NCBI GenBank assembly: GCA_029263415.1
Contig: JAJCXN010000056.1
Location: forward strand, 1 to 64,000
DNA from: Acidobacteriota bacterium
Lineage (GTDB): Bacteria > Acidobacteriota > Thermoanaerobaculia > Multivoradales > Multivoraceae
Reading direction: 5' to 3'
DNA: 64,000 nt
Both the position numbers and the translations under genes were made by a program. Each line of letters opens with the position of its first letter. Position 1 is the stretch's first letter. This document shows positions 63,471 through 64,000 of the stretch, in pieces. The notes beneath the pieces were generated by a model. That model did not search any database and was not told the origin of the DNA. It was given only the letters and a program-made list of their open reading frames with translations.

Positions 63471-64000
63471 CTAGAGGCCCATACTCCTGCTCCATAGCGC
63501 CAGAAACTCCTTCGGATCCAGCGCCCAAGGCAGATTGGTTAGCAAGCGTAGCTGCACCGAGCCGGTGTGATCGAGCTCGACAACGTAGAGGTCTTCGTAG
63601 CGGACGCCGAACTGACCCGGTTGATACAGCGCTGGCTCGATGGTGATCGCCTGGCCTGCACTGACCGTGCCGCCGGGGAGTTGCGCGAACTGAGCCGAGA
63701 ACGTCGGGTGCTGATGCAGTTCGCCGCCTACCCCATGCCCAAGACCGTGCACGTAGCCGGCGCCGATGCTGAGCACTTCACCATGCTCGTCGACCTGCGC
63801 ATGCCAGCCCATGCGACGGAACTCAGCGCACGCGGACTGCTGTAGAGCGAACCCTCGAACACTGCCTCGCTCACGCAGGGCTGTCTGAAGCTCCTCCACA
63901 ACCAGCGCTTTGACCGTCACAACGTCGGCCGCGGCGCGAACCAACTCACGCGCTTGGGCACTCTCGCAGCCAACGCAGAAGGTGCGCGAGCAATCACTGA
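63471..64000 (-). CDS. M24-family metallopeptidase (Xaa-Pro aminopeptidase-like), 3' part
   Basis: The reading frame continues past the right edge of the window, so only the last ~175 residues are present. SDCSRTFCVG contains the second metal-binding Asp. VHGLGHGVGGELHQHPTF carries the metal-binding His. ITIEPALY and VRYEDLYVV carry the metal-binding glutamates, completing the 'pita-bread' di-metal site together with the unseen first Asp. The C-terminus matches aminopeptidases of the Xaa-Pro/creatinase group. It removes N-terminal residues, perhaps before proline. It is convergent with guaB. Confidence 0.85.
   Translation of the reverse strand, partial: SDCSRTFCVGCESAQARELVRAAADVVTVKALVVEELQTALRERGSVRGFALQQSACAEFRRMGWHAQVDEHGEVLSIGAGYVHGLGHGVGGELHQHPTFSAQFAQLPGGTVSAGQAITIEPALYQPGQFGVRYEDLYVVELDHTGSVQLRLLTNLPWALDPKEFLALWSRSMGL

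Overview
The window looks like a chromosomal segment of an Acidobacteriota member, possibly a Thermoanaerobaculia-like lineage. This is inferred from gene content; there is no rRNA in the window. Supporting traits are an ADOP-type permease fragment with its PadR regulator, two more PadR modules, an ECF sigma factor overlapping a Ser/Thr kinase with a TPR tail, ELWxxDGTxxGT-repeat secreted proteins, several sulfatase-fold lipoproteins and many exported proteins. No tRNA, rRNA, CRISPR array or prophage was recognised. Coding sequence lies on both strands in short operons, many with 4-bp ATGA/GTGA overlaps.

Region 1-4 kb is genomic scar tissue. It holds a chimera of a group II intron reverse-transcriptase fragment and an IS21 IstB fragment with an IS21-type end, two exported-protein genes whose second member runs into antisense sequence of a truncated ADOP permease, and a PadR gene. 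Region 4-10 kb carries a VOC protein and two PadR modules, each with a membrane protein that has a HAAS/permease-prefix-like N-terminus. Region 10-24 kb carries large exported proteins: a 593-aa unknown, two sulfatase-fold lipoproteins with Thr instead of formylglycine-Cys, a CHAT-TPR protein with a signal peptide, a repeat protein ending in a GFEAGD-type tail, and a frameshifted exported-protein gene.

Region 24-31 kb holds a MarC-family protein and a complete trans-4-hydroxy-L-proline catabolic operon (deaminase, epimerase, FAD dehydrogenase, semialdehyde dehydrogenase). It is divergent from a PAS-AraC regulator, with two 11-bp direct repeats exactly 30 bp apart between them. Region 31-35.5 kb is an unusual four-gene operon of envelope proteins: a CsgG/FlgT-like protein, an exported unknown, a two-TM protein with a Lys-Asp-Ser-rich linker, and a trypsin-fold protease. 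It is the best candidate here for an undescribed system. Region 35.5-43 kb has an HTTM protein, an EAL-domain relic, a tungstate-type ABC transporter (tupABC) and an acyl-CoA-dehydrogenase-like flavoenzyme/crotonase/nitroreductase operon.

Region 43-57 kb carries an exported DUF4412-like protein, an AraC-DUF6265 pair, the ECF-kinase pair, a coupled P450/nucleoside-transporter/methyltransferase operon, a canonical arylsulfatase followed by a degenerate sulfatase-like protein, an NTF2-like protein, a Nudix hydrolase and a MerC-like protein. Region 57-64 kb is housekeeping: an M23 endopeptidase, secA, guaB and a partial M24 aminopeptidase running off the right edge. Hydroxyproline use, sulfatases and the many exported proteins suggest growth on host- or particle-derived protein and sulfated polymers (inference).
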